The position numbers were made by a program, and so were the translations under genes. From positions 13,523,501 to 13,587,500 of the forward strand of contig NC_064012.1 in NCBI RefSeq assembly GCF_932276165.1: a DNA stretch of 64,000 nt. Reading direction: 5' to 3'. Source of the stretch: Plutella xylostella (Eukaryota > Arthropoda > Insecta > Lepidoptera > Plutellidae). Shown in pieces: positions 10,323-23,439 of the stretch (position 1 is the stretch's first letter; the number at the start of each line of letters is the position of its first letter). The notes below the pieces were generated by a model. The model made no database searches. It saw only the letters and a program-made list of their open reading frames with translations, and had not been told where the DNA came from.

Positions 10323-12106
10323 ATGTTTTTATATTATGATCATGACTGTAAAGATATATCTCATACTCAAACTCGTAACCTGAAAGTTTCATTAAATTAA
10401 AGAGTATGTTTGTTACAAAATATAATTACTTATATTTTATTATTTTATAAGTAAGTTTTCAGAAACAATTGAATCAAGTCTCGTTTTTAACAGAACTTTA
10501 GAGTAACAAATTGTTAAGAACCGAGGTAAGATGCAACCAACGCGACGTTTTGTTCTAAATGCATTGTTAAATTTTAACTTGTACCTAAGAAGTTCCTTAT
10601 TTAATTAAGTAAGTATACTTAGTTATTTCCAACAACAAACTTAACAAGATAGTTAGGTTCCACGTTTTGTTTTCATAATAAATACCTACCTACTTAACAT
10701 CTATTTTATTTTCTCTCTGTTTCATTATGTGTTAGGTACTTTAGAACTGGTATGCTTCTGATGTAAAGGAGCCATGTCTGTGTAATTAAAGCTTCAAAGC
10801 CAGACTTCGGTATTGTGCTGAAATATGTACTTAGATAATTATATAATTAATAGCAAGTCCTTTTGAACCCTAGATGCTATAAAGACATAATTTAATTAGG
10901 TACTTACTAAGTATGATGGGACGGAGGAAGTATGATAGATTATATTATATCATAATATGACCAATAATATCTCTTTTGAAACAAAAATCTTTAAACTGTA
11001 TAATTGGGTGTTTAGAATGATAACTTTTACCTTACTAACGTTGAGTTGCATGGTAAATAGTTGAAATATTATGTACCTTACTATTACTTACTTGCAGCAT
11101 GTTTTCAATTCCCTTGTCAGAGTCAGATAGGTGTAGAGGTTACATTCTATGAACTTTATCCTTCATTATTATAAAAGGCACGTGTCTCTTATCGATCATC
11201 CTGTATGAAGTGCTTTTGCTAATCGATTTGATGTGTTTCATGCAGGTTTCATGGTACAGCAGCTCCCCGTTATATCTACCTAATGATATAGATATGTTAT
11301 CTATAGTTTTACAATCGGGGACTCTTACTAAAGTATACTTTTTCTACCAGAAAACACAAGAACCTAGGTAGTAGGTACGTACCTTACGAGTACAAGGTAA
11401 TTAGGTATACATCGTCAGTGTTAATTATTATTGTCTAGATATCTACCAGCTCTTATTTGGACCTGTGACCTAACACCAGTGGGCTCCAATTTCGTTTAGT
11501 TCATGAAGCTTCAGATGTCTATATGCGGTAGGCGTCTAACGTCTAACGAAAGTGATGATTTGAATATCACATTCACATCACATCACATGTTGTTATTAGG
11601 TAGGAATATTATCAACAATATCACATTACAAACTAGTAATACGGTTCGAATATACTTTTCGAATATACTCGAATTATGTACATCCTTTAATGTAGGTACC
11701 TATGATAACCATAAACTCTTCTTCTGTGTATGTAGCAAGGAAAATAGGTAGATAATTTAATTGTATAAACCTAAAGATATCTAAATAGAGATTTTATTAT
11801 ATTTATTCATATTTTTTGGAGGTTCTGTGGGGGACTCCCCATGTCTACCACTCTACATATCTAGCAGCTAATGTTTCTCTTAATGTTTTCAACTATACTT
11901 ACCCATTTACTAATTCATAATATTATTTTTGAACACAGTGCAGTGTGCAATGAGGAATATAATATCATATCAGTGGCCCAACATAATACGGAAGCCAACG
12001 GGCGGGCGGGACCGAAGCCCTACGACCACCCGCCACGAGCCACTGCACTCATCACCGTAACACTGTCATGTGGACAAAATAAAATTGAAACTATCAGTAA
12101 GTAAGT
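10323..12106. other. Non-coding stretch
   Basis: AT-rich intergenic or intronic DNA. Short ORFs at 11503-11751 and 11871-12104 have no protein-like composition. No repeat boundary was recognised. Confidence 0.45.
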
Positions 12107-12712
12107 AAAAACTAGCAGTTCCCGAGTTTCGTAAAAAGTTTTTCCGTGGGAACTTCACGATACGAAATACACTCACGGGCAATGAAAAAGTTCCATTCAG
12201 AAAATTACCAAATTACTACTAAACAGATAAGACTTACTTAATGACACCTTCTGCAATATTTAAGTAGGTAAATTTAACGGTGTATCAGAATATTAAAACC
12301 AACAAATTCGCACAAAATTTTGCGAATGCGAATGCGAATATCCAAAAATCTGCGAATATTCGCGAATGCGAATGCGAATATTCGTTACATCACTAGTTTA
12401 TATATTATGGTGTATAATTAAGTATGATTGCTGTCATTGTCAAATAAAGTTTTATCTTGTCTTGTCTTGTCAAAAAATTAAAATATTTTGTTCAAATTTC
12501 CCATGAAATATCTAAAAAAATTGGGGGATTTTTTTGTCTGTATTTCGTAAGTGGAACTGTTTCTTTGCTCGTGAGTGTAGCATATGTGTTAATCCAGGGT
12601 GTCAGCTAACTCCATAATGAATCTCATCAAAATAAGTTCAGCCGATTTGACGTGAAGAAGTAAAAAAACATACAAACACACTCACAAACTTTCGCCTTTT
12701 TATAATATTAGT
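12107..12712. repeat. Interspersed repeat split by a nested MITE
   Basis: The outer parts, 12107-12167 ('actagcagttcccgag') and 12580-12712 ('gtcagctaactccataatga' to 'ctttttataatatta'), are the two halves of the family also seen at 1128-1335 and 42195-42415. The middle is a TA-flanked MITE (12170-12577). Confidence 0.65.
12170..12577. mobile_element. MITE family B, with internal insertion
   Basis: Ends CACTCACGGGCAATGAAA... and ...TTTGCTCGTGAGTG, with TA on both sides (12168-12169 and 12578-12579), as for Tc1/mariner-type MITEs. Other copies are about 190-210 bp. This one is about 200 bp longer because 12300-12480 holds a (GCGAAT)n run and a (TTGTC)n-tailed fragment. Confidence 0.7.
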
Positions 12713-15700
12713 TGGATGTGGTGTGGTAATGATTGAATATCGAAAATTAAAATAAGATACAGTCTGTCTCAAATCATGAACATCTACCTAACTATGTTAC
12801 ATACATGTCTGCTCTGCCTACTTACTACGTAAAAAATGCCATACTTTGACGTAGGTATGTAATATGTATATGTATTTAAATCATGTTATAATGTAAATAA
12901 TAAAAATGCAGACAAAGCTTGTCGGATACAAATGGTTCCGTAGGATCTTTTTATACTTACAATAATTTGCTGTTATTGTATATCGTGAACCTGTTATTGT
13001 AGTACCTAAGCACTTTTATTAGAACTAGGTAAATGTGGTTTAGAATAGAGAGTATGTAAATACCTATAAATAAATACAAGTTAGTATTTTTGGAAATGGT
13101 AGTTATGTATAAATATTGAAAAGTTATGTGAATGAAAGAAGGTTGAGATTACTTGAGATTGAGCTAAAATGAATTTAATTTCCGTTTTTGTTCTACTGAT
13201 TTATAGAGCTAATTGAAGTTCTAACTCGCTATTAACTTTATTCGTGAAATAATGTTTTGAAGCTTGAAGAAAAAGATAAGTTATAAACAAATTAGCTTTA
13301 AGTACCTACGCATATTTGTTCACTCCAACCGTGTGCAGTTCTTCATAATAATTCGATAAATTTTTCATGAATCTACATCTACCCTTTAATGTGTAGGTAC
13401 CCTGAAAAAATATTGATAGAGGACGGATGTGTATGTATTTATGTAAAATCGATGTTTACTGAATTCGCAAGCATGCATCGAGACGTGTTGCGTCCGAGAC
13501 AATATTAATATGATAATCTGGCGAGACCTCAGCGCGAATCCTTCTGTAAGGCTGAAGGAAGATGTAGAGACAAACTCATCATATTATGTATACAGTTCTA
13601 TACATAAACGCACTTAACATTTCAATGCCACTCGGATATTGTATAATGTGATACCGATATGCCACTCTGTAAAAAGAGCGATTCATAAATTTATTGTTTA
13701 AATCTTTCAACGCTACTTATTCACGTTTTGGCGAAACGCCCGCTTATAAAACACACCTTTGTTTCGAAAAAAAATCTGTATCGTATACAGATATTAAAAT
13801 AAACTCGAATAACTGGTGGTGTACTTAGGTATTACTTTTATTTACCGGAGTGGACCGGAGTACCCGTCTGCAATAGGTGCAAGTGACAAGTTCTTCATGA
13901 GTTTCATGACTTATGTAGCCACTATGTAGCTGTAGCTATATTTATGTACCTAAAAAGTATTTTAGCTGAATTGGTACTGCAAATATGAAACGTTATACCT
14001 GTGTAATTGTGCATGTAAGTAGTTTAATAACACTACGAAATATTGTGAACAAGAACTTTAGACTTAAAACTAAAACAAACCTATACGCAATTTATCCTTA
14101 AACAGTTTCATGAATTTAATCAGCTCTTTAAGCTTTTTCAGAGAGTTAAAAGAGGTTCTATTTATGGATGTATTCATGTATATGTAAAAATATCAGTAAT
14201 TTAAACAGTACCTACCTAAAACTAAGTATTAGTTTTAAAATAAATAAATAGTTTAATCTGATTTGTTTAAGTAGGTAAGTAAAGTCTGAGCAAGTTTCTA
14301 GTTTGTATCGTTTACATTATTACCTATATCCTAGTTAAATTAAATACATACGACTGAGCTAGTTTCAAAACATTTACATAAGTAATTAAATATATTTGCT
14401 TATGTACGTACACGGTAATAGGTGTCTATTTGTAATGCTCGATCGGAATTATGATTTGATTGCAGGACAGTAGGCGCGTGGAATGTTATAAACACGGTTA
14501 TAAAGTTATACCTAACTATTATCAACTATGGTAGGTATACTTTTCAAGTCATTAATCATACTCGTTGATGTATCAGCCGAAGGGTTATCGTTAGTTTCGT
14601 ATGCTATACCTAGGTATTTGGCACCGTATTTCAATTTATTCGTAGTACCACACAGAAAAAGCACTAAGAAATAAAACTTTACGTTATATTGCAAAGGATT
14701 TGTAGAAGGTTTGTAAATGGGCGCAAAACACACTTCGTCTCTACATATGTGCTAGTCAAAATGTCCAAATTCAGTGGTAAATTGCAGGTGTGTCAAAAAA
14801 TTACCGCCAAACTAGGTCGTCCTAAGCGAAAGAAAAACAGATTATTTCGTCAAAGGTCAGACTGATAACTATAAGTACAGTACATACATACTTAGTATGA
14901 ATAGATAAGATAAATATTGTGTAACTAAGTACAATACTTGAATATATCTATTTGATGCATGCGGTACAAATATATAAAGATGTCATCTTATATTTCCTAC
15001 CTTCTAATCAAGCCCCGATGAAAAAGAGGGGTGTTATATACTTAATGTTAACGTGGCTGTGAATCTGTCTGTGGAAGCAGCGCCGATTTTCGAATTGTTT
15101 TTGTAATGTTATTGAAGAACACTCTCTTAACCATATTTTATCAAAATCGGCTTGGCCGTTCGAAAGTTATGCGACTTTTGGTGTTGAATGTCGGGCATTT
15201 TAAACGTTGGTGAGATAATTTATCTATAAATTGTACTGAAGCTAGCAGTAAGTAAATTAGTTGAGTTTTTTATTACTTACTATCCACCTACACCTAAACA
15301 CAAAGAAGCATTTGTTTTATGAATATTAAGTAATTATCGAGTCGTAGAGGTATGACAAGTTTTGTCTTCCATACATTAATTTAATTATTTACATAAAGCA
15401 TATGTAAATAGTACATAAATAAACAACGCCAACGCGTTAGGTACGTAACGCAGTTGGTATATTCCAGGGGTAACCAACGGTAGGGTCGAACCTAGCTGTT
15501 AGAATAACTACAACCAAATTTATAATTAAACTATGCTGTTTCAACTAGGTTCAACCATTCTGTACAATTAGTAGATCGCACAGTGTTTGTAAGTTAACCT
15601 AACCAACTTTAAAAACTCCAGATATTCAAAACTAAAAGTCGCATAGGTAACTTCTAATCGGCTAAGCCAACAACCCTCTTTTTTGTGAGGGATTAATTAA

Positions 15701-16984
15701 TAAGTCGTAATTTTTGTCCGATTAGGTTGGCCACCCCTGATATAATTGGTATATGATTGGTATAGTCTGTTTTACATCTACATATGTCTGTTCTATTCTA
15801 AGACACGTCGAGGCATATTAGTTTTACTACAGCGCCTTGATCAGTGCTTGTCTGAGTAAAGTTAAATATGCACGAATATCATTACAAGGTCTCGATTTGG
15901 TACATTAGGTTTTTAACATAGACATAGAGCTACATAAAAATTAGCGTGGGACGTCCCTCAGACTGACGGACCACCTTAAACAATAATAAGGTACATAGGA
16001 GATAGTCGGTTGTATGGCAAAATGCGCTGGCGTTGGTTTTATGAAAAAAAATGTGGGATTTTATGAGAAATAAGTTTAAGTAAGTATTCCAATGAAATAT
16101 GAAATTAGATGATAGATAAGTAGTGAATGTAGTAATAATAATCAAGCACGTGACGCGTATTACTTGCGGGAACATAAGTAAAAAGTTCACTTCTTTGGCA
16201 ACGTTTTTGTTGCCAAGAGCCGTAGAAAAAAGTTGTTCAGCAACCTCAACCATACTATCTATTACAATAACACTCAGATTTCCTTATTGAGGCCAGAACT
16301 TTTTGTGAAGTCTAACAGTACTTAAAATGCCTGCCTAACTGGAGCCAGTGATAAAAAAACTTAGCGGGATGGTGTAACTTGTATACACCTACCGACCAAT
16401 CTTAATTTTGGCCTCAAAATGTTTTGACTGTGAGCATTACGTTATTTTATAGCTCAGAGTTATCCCCTTAACTCAATAAACTTAACTTGAAGACAAGGTA
16501 TTAAATTGTAACATAGGAGTTAAGTTAACGGCCATAAGAACACACTTATTATTACTCTTGCAAATCTTACAATAGATTATACCTACAATGGAGTAGCTCA
16601 ATAGATTTGCTCTCTTTCTACTATTACTATTTATACCTACTTTCAATTAAGTAATTGGAATTGAATACATTAGGTCATACAATGTGAAGGGACGCGAATC
16701 ATTGGCATGATAAAAATAATTAGGCCATGCAAATTATAAATGGCAGCTACAATTTGCAATGTTATACCTAAGCGACTATATACCATACTTATTACGATTT
16801 ATGATTCTAGAATTAGGTACAGAGGGAAAAAAATCCCGGCTTATGTAAATATATAAATAATAGTAGGTAGGTTCAGGTAAGTTACTATAGGTATATTTTA
16901 TGTCGTATGGTTGAAAGATCTTATTCTTGAAGTTACTAGGTAGGTAGATCCTATAATTACGAAATAAGTAGGTAAGTAAGTACC
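12713..16984. other. Non-coding stretch
   Basis: No gene, RNA or well-bounded transposon found. Partial relics of dispersed repeats near 15000-15200 ('ccgatgaaaaagaggggtgt') and 15930-16330. Confidence 0.4.
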
Positions 16985-17205
16985 TATATTTTGTGCGTTT
17001 TCAAATTCAAATAATTTATTTTAGACAAAGTCCATAAGTTAATAATAAAAATATATATATATATAACAAAACCAAATGTACATTTAATAAGAATTTAAAA
17101 AATCTTAACTTTTCGTTGGTTTTTAAAGATTATCCTACTACTGGGTACCGTGCGTCGAGCGCCCCGCACGGTGGGCCGGATAGACTAATTTGTAGACATA
17201 ATAAA
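16985..17205 (-). repeat. LINE 3' UTR/tail relic
   Basis: On the minus strand the block ends in 'aaataaattatttgaatttg', the same 3' tail as the LINE fragment at 40735-41695. The upstream part (17140-17200) is GC-rich, typical of the 3' ends of this LINE group. No coding part is left. Confidence 0.5.
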
Positions 17206-19715
17206 GTACCCCATTCCTATAATTACGTATGTCATTCTAAATGTTCAATTTAGTAAAGCATATGTTTTTAACTAAGTAAACATACCTACCTAGTTTTTTT
17301 TAGTAGTTAAGTATGTTGAAGAGAAAATATAAATTTTATATGTGAAATAACATAATTTACGTAATTATAAAAATTACGTAAATACGTTAATTATATATTT
17401 TTTTTAATATAGCTAAGAACCTGTAAATTAAATTTAACTTCTAACTGTATACGTAAATACGAATATATTTTAAACTAAGTATGTATTGGTTTTATCATCA
17501 TAATAGAAGGATAATGATGATGCGATCTATCGTTCGTTACTTTAAAATATTTAGGTACTTGCATTTCAAGATAAGCAGGCGATACTTTTAGTATGTAGTG
17601 TGTACCTACATATAAATAACAGACTCGTTGTATTCGTATTAGCACATAGCGGTGTTGTCGTTTCATCTGATTATCTGTATATTTCAAGGAAGAACCGCGG
17701 CGCGGGTGGGCGCTCACATGCCATAGCGAATTATGAAAATTATTTGTAGCTTTAGGTTTCATTAAATAGAATAAAAGTATCTGTTTATGTGGTTTATAAA
17801 TACTCAGATATTTAGTACACACTCACAACCCGTACAAGCCCAGTGTAAGGCGTGTTCCTCCTCCAAAATGAGTGGTAGAGGAGGTTTTCTTCTATAATCT
17901 CTGCGGTTCAATCTTCATATATCACACAACACAAACATAATTATGACAAACTAGACACGACATTCACGACAGCAAATATAATATATAATATCTTTAAACT
18001 ATATTTGCTCCGGACGGAATTGGAACTTTTTACATTCGCCGCAATGGTCAATGTAATGTCGGTATATTTAATTGCATATGATATAGGTACAAGTACTACA
18101 AAGTTCCTAGAATTAATAAACTAAAAAGATGTTATTATATATTTCATGTGATATAAACATGCGCTTGTGCATAGTAAGCAATTAAGTTTTTCTGCCGTAT
18201 AATTATTGTTCGGCAGCAATGCGATACGACGACGGCATCAATTACTGCAGTAATGCAACTTCTCCATAGTCGCAACTGAATAAAACTTTATTTTTTACTT
18301 ACTTTTGCTTTGAATACAACAAAAAACAAGGCACACGTAAAAGATGTTTTTAGAGCTGTCAAACACTTTCAGCATCCATGATACCTTTTTCAAACACCTA
18401 TTAAACCTGGATTAAAGTATTTCAGGTACTTGATAAACTATATTATGTTTGTCATTTATTTAAATAACTTAACAAACACTTAGGTGAAGAGAAGGAGAAC
18501 AATTCAATAAATATTGCAAGTTTTGTCTACGCACAAAAGCCCACGATCAGCCGCAATTATAAGACACGTGTACTCTTCATTAGTAAATATGCATAGGTAT
18601 AAGTTACACCTAAGTAATCAACATTCAGGTAAGTAAGTCATATGTATGAAGTAGTTTTATCGGATGTAGAATCCTATAGGTAAACATACGACTTTTATAA
18701 TAAACCTCCAGTTAAGTATTGCATGTCATTGTATTCACCTAATTGCGGAACTCAAAAGTACACCTTACCGTTGAAAAAACATTAGAATAGGTATTTAAAC
18801 GCATTCTAAATATATACCATAAAATAATAGCCACGTACACCTCATACGTCGAATGTATATGTGTACTACCTGTACCTATATCGTCGTTTTCCTCGTCAGT
18901 GATACGAGGCATTGACCGGCATTATAATTACTAGAACTAGGTCACTAAGTGCTGTACTTTTCAAAACTACAATTAGGTAGTCTCAAATCTTCTTACTAAT
19001 GAAACACATTGTTTTATGTTACGAATATATCGTGTGGGCTGGCTTATCAGCGATACAAATTACGGAAGGACAAAACTTAGCTATAAGTACATGAAAAAAA
19101 TATAGATCGTCGCCACAGGCATAATTAAATCGTCTGCCTTGTACCTTGTAGATTTTCTTAGTGATACAGGTGAAATTCGGTAATTTTCAAAGTATTTTCA
19201 CATTAGGTTGCCAAGTAAAAAACCTGCTGTAACTTAAATTCCAGATATTCACGACTGTATTGTTAGTTTTTGTTGAATGAAAGATATGCATTCATCTTCC
19301 CGCAGCAGGTAGAGAACAGACCCGCCACTGCCTTGTAGACGCAGTCTCGTTTCAACAAATGTTTACATTAAAATTCACTTCCCGAAAATATATTTCCGCA
19401 TTTTCTGTATATTTACAAATAAAGAAAAACAAACACGTTATTTTTTACCATTTAAAATATTTAAATGTCATCACGAACGTCATCTAGTGCACCCGATTTA
19501 ATGACACCAAAAACTAAAAAGTGCACAAGTTAAATGTGTTTAGTTAACGCTGCAGTATAATGATTGACAGCTATTTTTACACATTCGTCTGATGTCATAA
19601 AAGTAATTCGTTTAACAGGACAATATTTGCGATCCAGATAAAGTTTTATTGATAATATTTACAGGTACTTACATGATAAGTTGTAGTCGGCTTTTCAGCG
19701 ATCAAATTCACTAGT
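17206..19715. other. Non-coding stretch
   Basis: AT-rich. Nothing recognised; an ORF at 17475-17822 (minus) shows no protein-like features. Confidence 0.45.
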
Positions 19716-19734
19716 GAGGTTATAAACCCACGTG

Positions 19735-19821
19735 CGACGATGGCGTGGCGTCGTGCGGTCACCGCGAACGTCTCGAGCCGAGTGAGGACTCGCGGCCGGC
19801 GGCCGAGCGCTCGGACGGGCT

Positions 19822-19852
<31 letters not shown>

Positions 19853-20016
19853 AACATCGCGCGCTGTTGCGTCAGTCTCACCGTCTCACCGCTTTCACAC
19901 GACATGAGCACGAGCGCGCCCAAATTCATGGAATACGATGCCCAAGATCGATTGTTTCAGATTCCCCATTGTTTGCTGGCAGTTTTGGGGCTGTCGGCCG
20001 GCATGGCATTGCCTTA
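19735..20016. other. CpG-rich island, possible first exon or promoter
   Basis: A sharply GC- and CpG-rich block with a (GGC)10-type run at 19822-19852, inside AT-rich DNA, preceded by TTATAAA near 19720. The plus strand is open for about 90 codons from a GTG (ERLEPSEDSRPAAERSDG, poly-Gly, then MSTSAPKFMEYDAQDRLF) to a stop at 20015-20017. The minus strand has donor-like GGTGAGAC sites near 19884 and 19876. Such islands in Lepidoptera usually mark the 5' exon of a gene. Neither strand nor gene can be fixed. One idea is a 5' UTR exon for the minus-strand gene at 87-184. Confidence 0.4.
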
Positions 20017-20494
20017 GACTTTTTTTGACAGTTGCTAATGAATAAGTATAAAGTGATTGTTTTACGTAGGTGATAGATCATATTTTAACTTTATGAAGTA
20101 CTTTGAAACTAAATAATTAAGTACTTATGGAAAAAAGTATTCTATAACATTCAGTTGCTTAAAACATATTAAATTACCTTACCCATTAACTAACAGTGCA
20201 CTCATTTTCTGTTAAAAATAAAGAATTACTTATAAAAAATAATTTACCACTGCCGAGTTGACAAAAATCATTTAAAAATAACGAGTTGTCATTGTCACCT
20301 ATGTCAATATGTCCACGCATTGTCGGATTGCAACCACTGTGCGATAACGAGACGACCATTACAGGCAAATATGTCCTTAAATCAACATCTATGATGAATT
20401 TGACGATGAGTTGAACTAGTGTGATGTTGATGGTGACGAGTAAATGATGATATGTAGGAAATACAATGACGACAAAAGTTAATTGCATAATATA
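20017..20494. other. Non-coding stretch
   Basis: AT-rich flank between the CpG island and the transposon starting at 20495. Nothing recognised. Confidence 0.45.
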
Positions 20495-21018
20495 CAGGGT
20501 GTTAACTAGAATGCGTTTGAGCGGGAAATGGGGGTTAGTATTAGTCTAACCAAGCACGTTTCTAAGAAAAAAAACATCAGAATCTCGAATATTTATGTTT
20601 AAAGTCTAAAGTAAAGTGGAAAGTTTTACCTTAATCAAAAACATGGTCACCCTACACAAACACATAACCAATGAGACATTCGATTGCAAAAGAACACACA
20701 CTGTAAATTTGTTATCAACTTCACTTTTCATAATTTATTTGATGTAACTATGATTGTAATTAATTACACAGTAGGTAATAACAATTATTAAATAAAATTG
20801 AAATTATTCATGGTGATTAATGACATACTAATCAACAATTAAACAGCTGATTGTCATAAAGTTTGATAGATCGTACAGAATATAATTTATGACTTTCTAG
20901 GAGCTCAGAACAATAATTAAACCTTTTTACTCAGAATAAGGTAAGCGTTTAGTATTCACCCTTGATACTTACCACATTTTATTTTTCTTTTATTACCTAA
21001 AGATGCGTCTCAATCGCA

Positions 21019-21360
21019 AGTACACAACACAAATCGAGATGAGCGAGTGTAAGTAGGTAAACCAATTCGTCATTGAAGTAGACCCTGTTATCATCCTGTT
21101 ATGCATTGTGGTCTTTTAACTTTAGCTGCATACAGACCGGCCCAACGAACGTCCACCGATGGACATTTATCATACATAATACAGGGGTAGATTGAGCAAC
21201 GAAGGTCAACAAAACCCGTTCGTTGGCGTTCGTTTGGCCGGTCTGTATGCAGCTAAAGTTAAAAGACCACAATGCATAACAGGATGATAACAGGGTCTAC
21301 TTCAATGACGAATTGGTTTACCTACTTACACTCGCTCATCTCGATTTGTGTTGTGTACTG
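21019..21360. repeat. Large palindrome, arms about 124 bp, apparently perfect
   Basis: The left arm (21019-21142, from 'agtacacaacacaaatcgag') matches the inverse of the right arm (about 21236-21359) at every base I compared. About 93 bp separate them. The inner ends of the arms are the tips of a MITE (21124-21254); the outer 105 bp are not MITE sequence, so flanking DNA itself is inverted. Formed recently, or an assembly fold-back. Confidence 0.8.
21124..21254. mobile_element. MITE family D, copy 1
   Basis: Tips AGCTGCATACAGACCGGCC and inverse. A second copy with the same tips and core ('tttatcatac', 'ttcgttgc') lies at 31462-31602 in opposite orientation. Confidence 0.65.
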
Positions 21361-21677
21361 AGCCGTTTTCCTTGACAGCTGTCAGTTGAGCTTTTGGGTA
21401 AGCCGATAGATGGCGTGAAAACGCAGTGTACCAACTGTCAAAAATTACATAGAGAGCAAAGAGTACTAAACTCAGAATAAGAACTCACTAGTTGTGATTA
21501 AATGTCGGGTGGTAGCGCGAGCCATCCTTCCGAGGCTCAGACTGCATGTGGCTTGGGATAGTGCTAAGTATTCTGTGAATAGTTCTACCCGCGCCGTCAC
21601 GTAGTGTTCTTTTCTCTATGCGCGCCGTTTGAACGGGTGCTGCGTGCGAGAACTGATTTTCTATTTTTATTTATTGT

Positions 21678-21900
21678 ATGATCCTAAATAAGATCCCAAA
21701 GAAATACTTACAAGACAAGATGAGAATGTGTGCCGTCGCAACTTGTAAAAATAAAGGACATCATAAATTTCCAAATGATGAAAGCCAAGCGCAACAATGG
21801 ATTAAGGCGACTCGGATAAATGTGCGAAAAATTGATTGGAAACTGCGAAAAAATTCATGGTTGTGTTCGGATCATTTCATACCAAGTGATTTTCATTCAC
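21678..21900 (+). CDS. THAP zinc-finger domain exon
   Basis: The ATG at 21720 (an earlier in-frame ATG is at 21678) begins MRMCAVATC. The domain reads C-x4-C (Cys4 and Cys9 from that Met), HKFP, a central Trp (QQWIKAT) and WLCSDHF with C-x2-H, the C2CH zinc ligand set of THAP domains. These are DNA-binding modules shared by P-element transposases and THAP proteins. The exon ends at a strong donor, GTAAGTAAG (21901). No later exon with transposase motifs was found before the element ends at 23055. It may be a relic, or the first exon of a domesticated gene. Confidence 0.65.
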
Positions 21901-21944
21901 GTAAGTAAGTTAAATCATTCGCGGTAATGTATCGCAGTCACTAT

Positions 21945-22000
21945 CACAAGAGTCACTATCTCACAAGAGTCACTATCTTAAAAGAGTCACTATCTCAAGT
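21945..22000. repeat. Short direct repeats of 'gagtcactatct'
   Basis: Three to four imperfect tandem copies of a 17-18 bp unit (acaa/gagtcactatctc) just after the THAP exon donor. Function unknown. Confidence 0.7.
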
Positions 22001-23055
22001 GCACTAACTCTACAGTATCAAGGGAGGAGGAGCAGATAGCTCAACTACAACTCAATTAATACAGGAGAAACACATGGAAACTGAGAAAACTTGAAAAGAA
22101 CGGCTGTACGCACAATCGCACTGAACGCTGAAGCAACAGTGACATCGACATCATAGAGAAAATAATACTACAATTCTACCTACCTACGTCACTTTCACAT
22201 TTCGTTAGCCTCACAGAATAACATATTGTGATCTGAGTGTGTTCTGAGGGTTTGAAAGTTGGTACAACCCCAAACAACGCCATCTATTTCTCCAAAAAGG
22301 AACTTTTTTTTTTTTTAACAAACGCCTCCTTGCGATTGAGACGTCTTTGATGACGAATAGTACGGAAATCCTCATAATAAGTATGGCCTCACTTTAAATA
22401 CCAGTAGAATAATAACAATCTCGCGTATCATAACCATCGAGTATTTATGATACTCATTACCTTCTCTGTGGATCTAGTCTGTCAGTCAGTCATTGTTGTT
22501 TACTTGTTTACAATCATTTTTTACAATTATTACCTAAAAGGGAAAAGGTACCTACAATTCTATCTTTTGATTACCAAGCCTTGTTCCTCATTTCGTTTTA
22601 TGTTGTGCTGTGCTGTGAATACGTGTGACCTATGTTATGAAGCATAACATGAAAATGTTCTGTATTCATAAAAGATAATTGTGTATCAATAAAGTGATAC
22701 TTATGGAGTAAAATGAAATGTCTACAATGGATTGGGTACTTTGAGTACCCAAAATCTCGGTAGGTACCTTGACGATGTGGCTCCACGAGTGTGGTGCAGA
22801 TGCACGCATACTTTTTTATTGACCTTGGCTTTGAATTGTTTGGCCTTGATCTTGGCTTTCAAGTTCATGGTCATTCTGTCAAACGTACCTAAACCTGAAT
22901 AGGGTGACTATGAAATTTTAAAATGTACTAAATAAAACTGTTTTATGTTGGTCAGCTTAAAGCAAATAAAATACGTTTTTTAATGTCTTATCGTGTTGAG
23001 TATCATCGGCTGTATCTACCATTTCCCGCTCCAACGCAATTAAGTTAACACCCTG

Positions 23056-23439
23056 TATAGGTACCTATCTATCTATATCTACTTACCCTTATTTCATTAA
23101 CTTTAAAAATAGTTATACTAATTATAGTTATAGCGAAACAAGGCCGTTTCTATTCTGAGAGTCATTTATTACTTTTTATGAAAATTAAAATTAAAAGTTC
23201 CTACATAAACGAAAACAATGAACGTATTTCAGCCTAGGGCACTCCTAACGCCTAAACTACAGAAACCACAACAAAAATACCTACGTAGGTAGTAGAGTAC
23301 ACCTAATACCTAATGTTGAATTCATTTGGAGCAACATCGCTACAGTGGGACAACATACCTACTTGAAAACCACCAATCACCAATATAACACCACCTCTCT
23401 TTTTATCCAGAGCACCTATAAGTGTATTTCAGTAAAGCT
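23056..23439. other. Non-coding stretch
   Basis: Flank of the THAP transposon. Nothing recognised. Confidence 0.4.

Larger units (their letters stand above)
20495..23055 (+). mobile_element. DNA transposon with 37-bp inverted ends carrying a THAP exon
   Basis: The ends are CAGGGTGTTAACT...GAGCGGGAAATGG (left, 20495-20531) and its inverse (right, 23019-23055), with about 4 mismatches in 37. A second inverted pair lies further in: 'ggtcaccct' near 20645 and 'agggtgact' near 22902. Both sides are flanked by TATA. The 2.56-kb body holds a THAP-type zinc-finger exon (21678-21900), a large palindrome (21019-21360) and short direct repeats (21945-22000), but no transposase catalytic domain was seen. 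It is best explained as an internally deleted or decayed element of a superfamily whose transposases carry an N-terminal THAP domain (P-like or Kolobok-like). The 4-bp TATA does not decide which. Confidence 0.65.

Noticed and set aside
15930..16253. 107-codon ORF on the minus strand
   Set aside because: Hydrophobic and AT-driven composition, no start context or domain; it overlaps dispersed repeat sequence.
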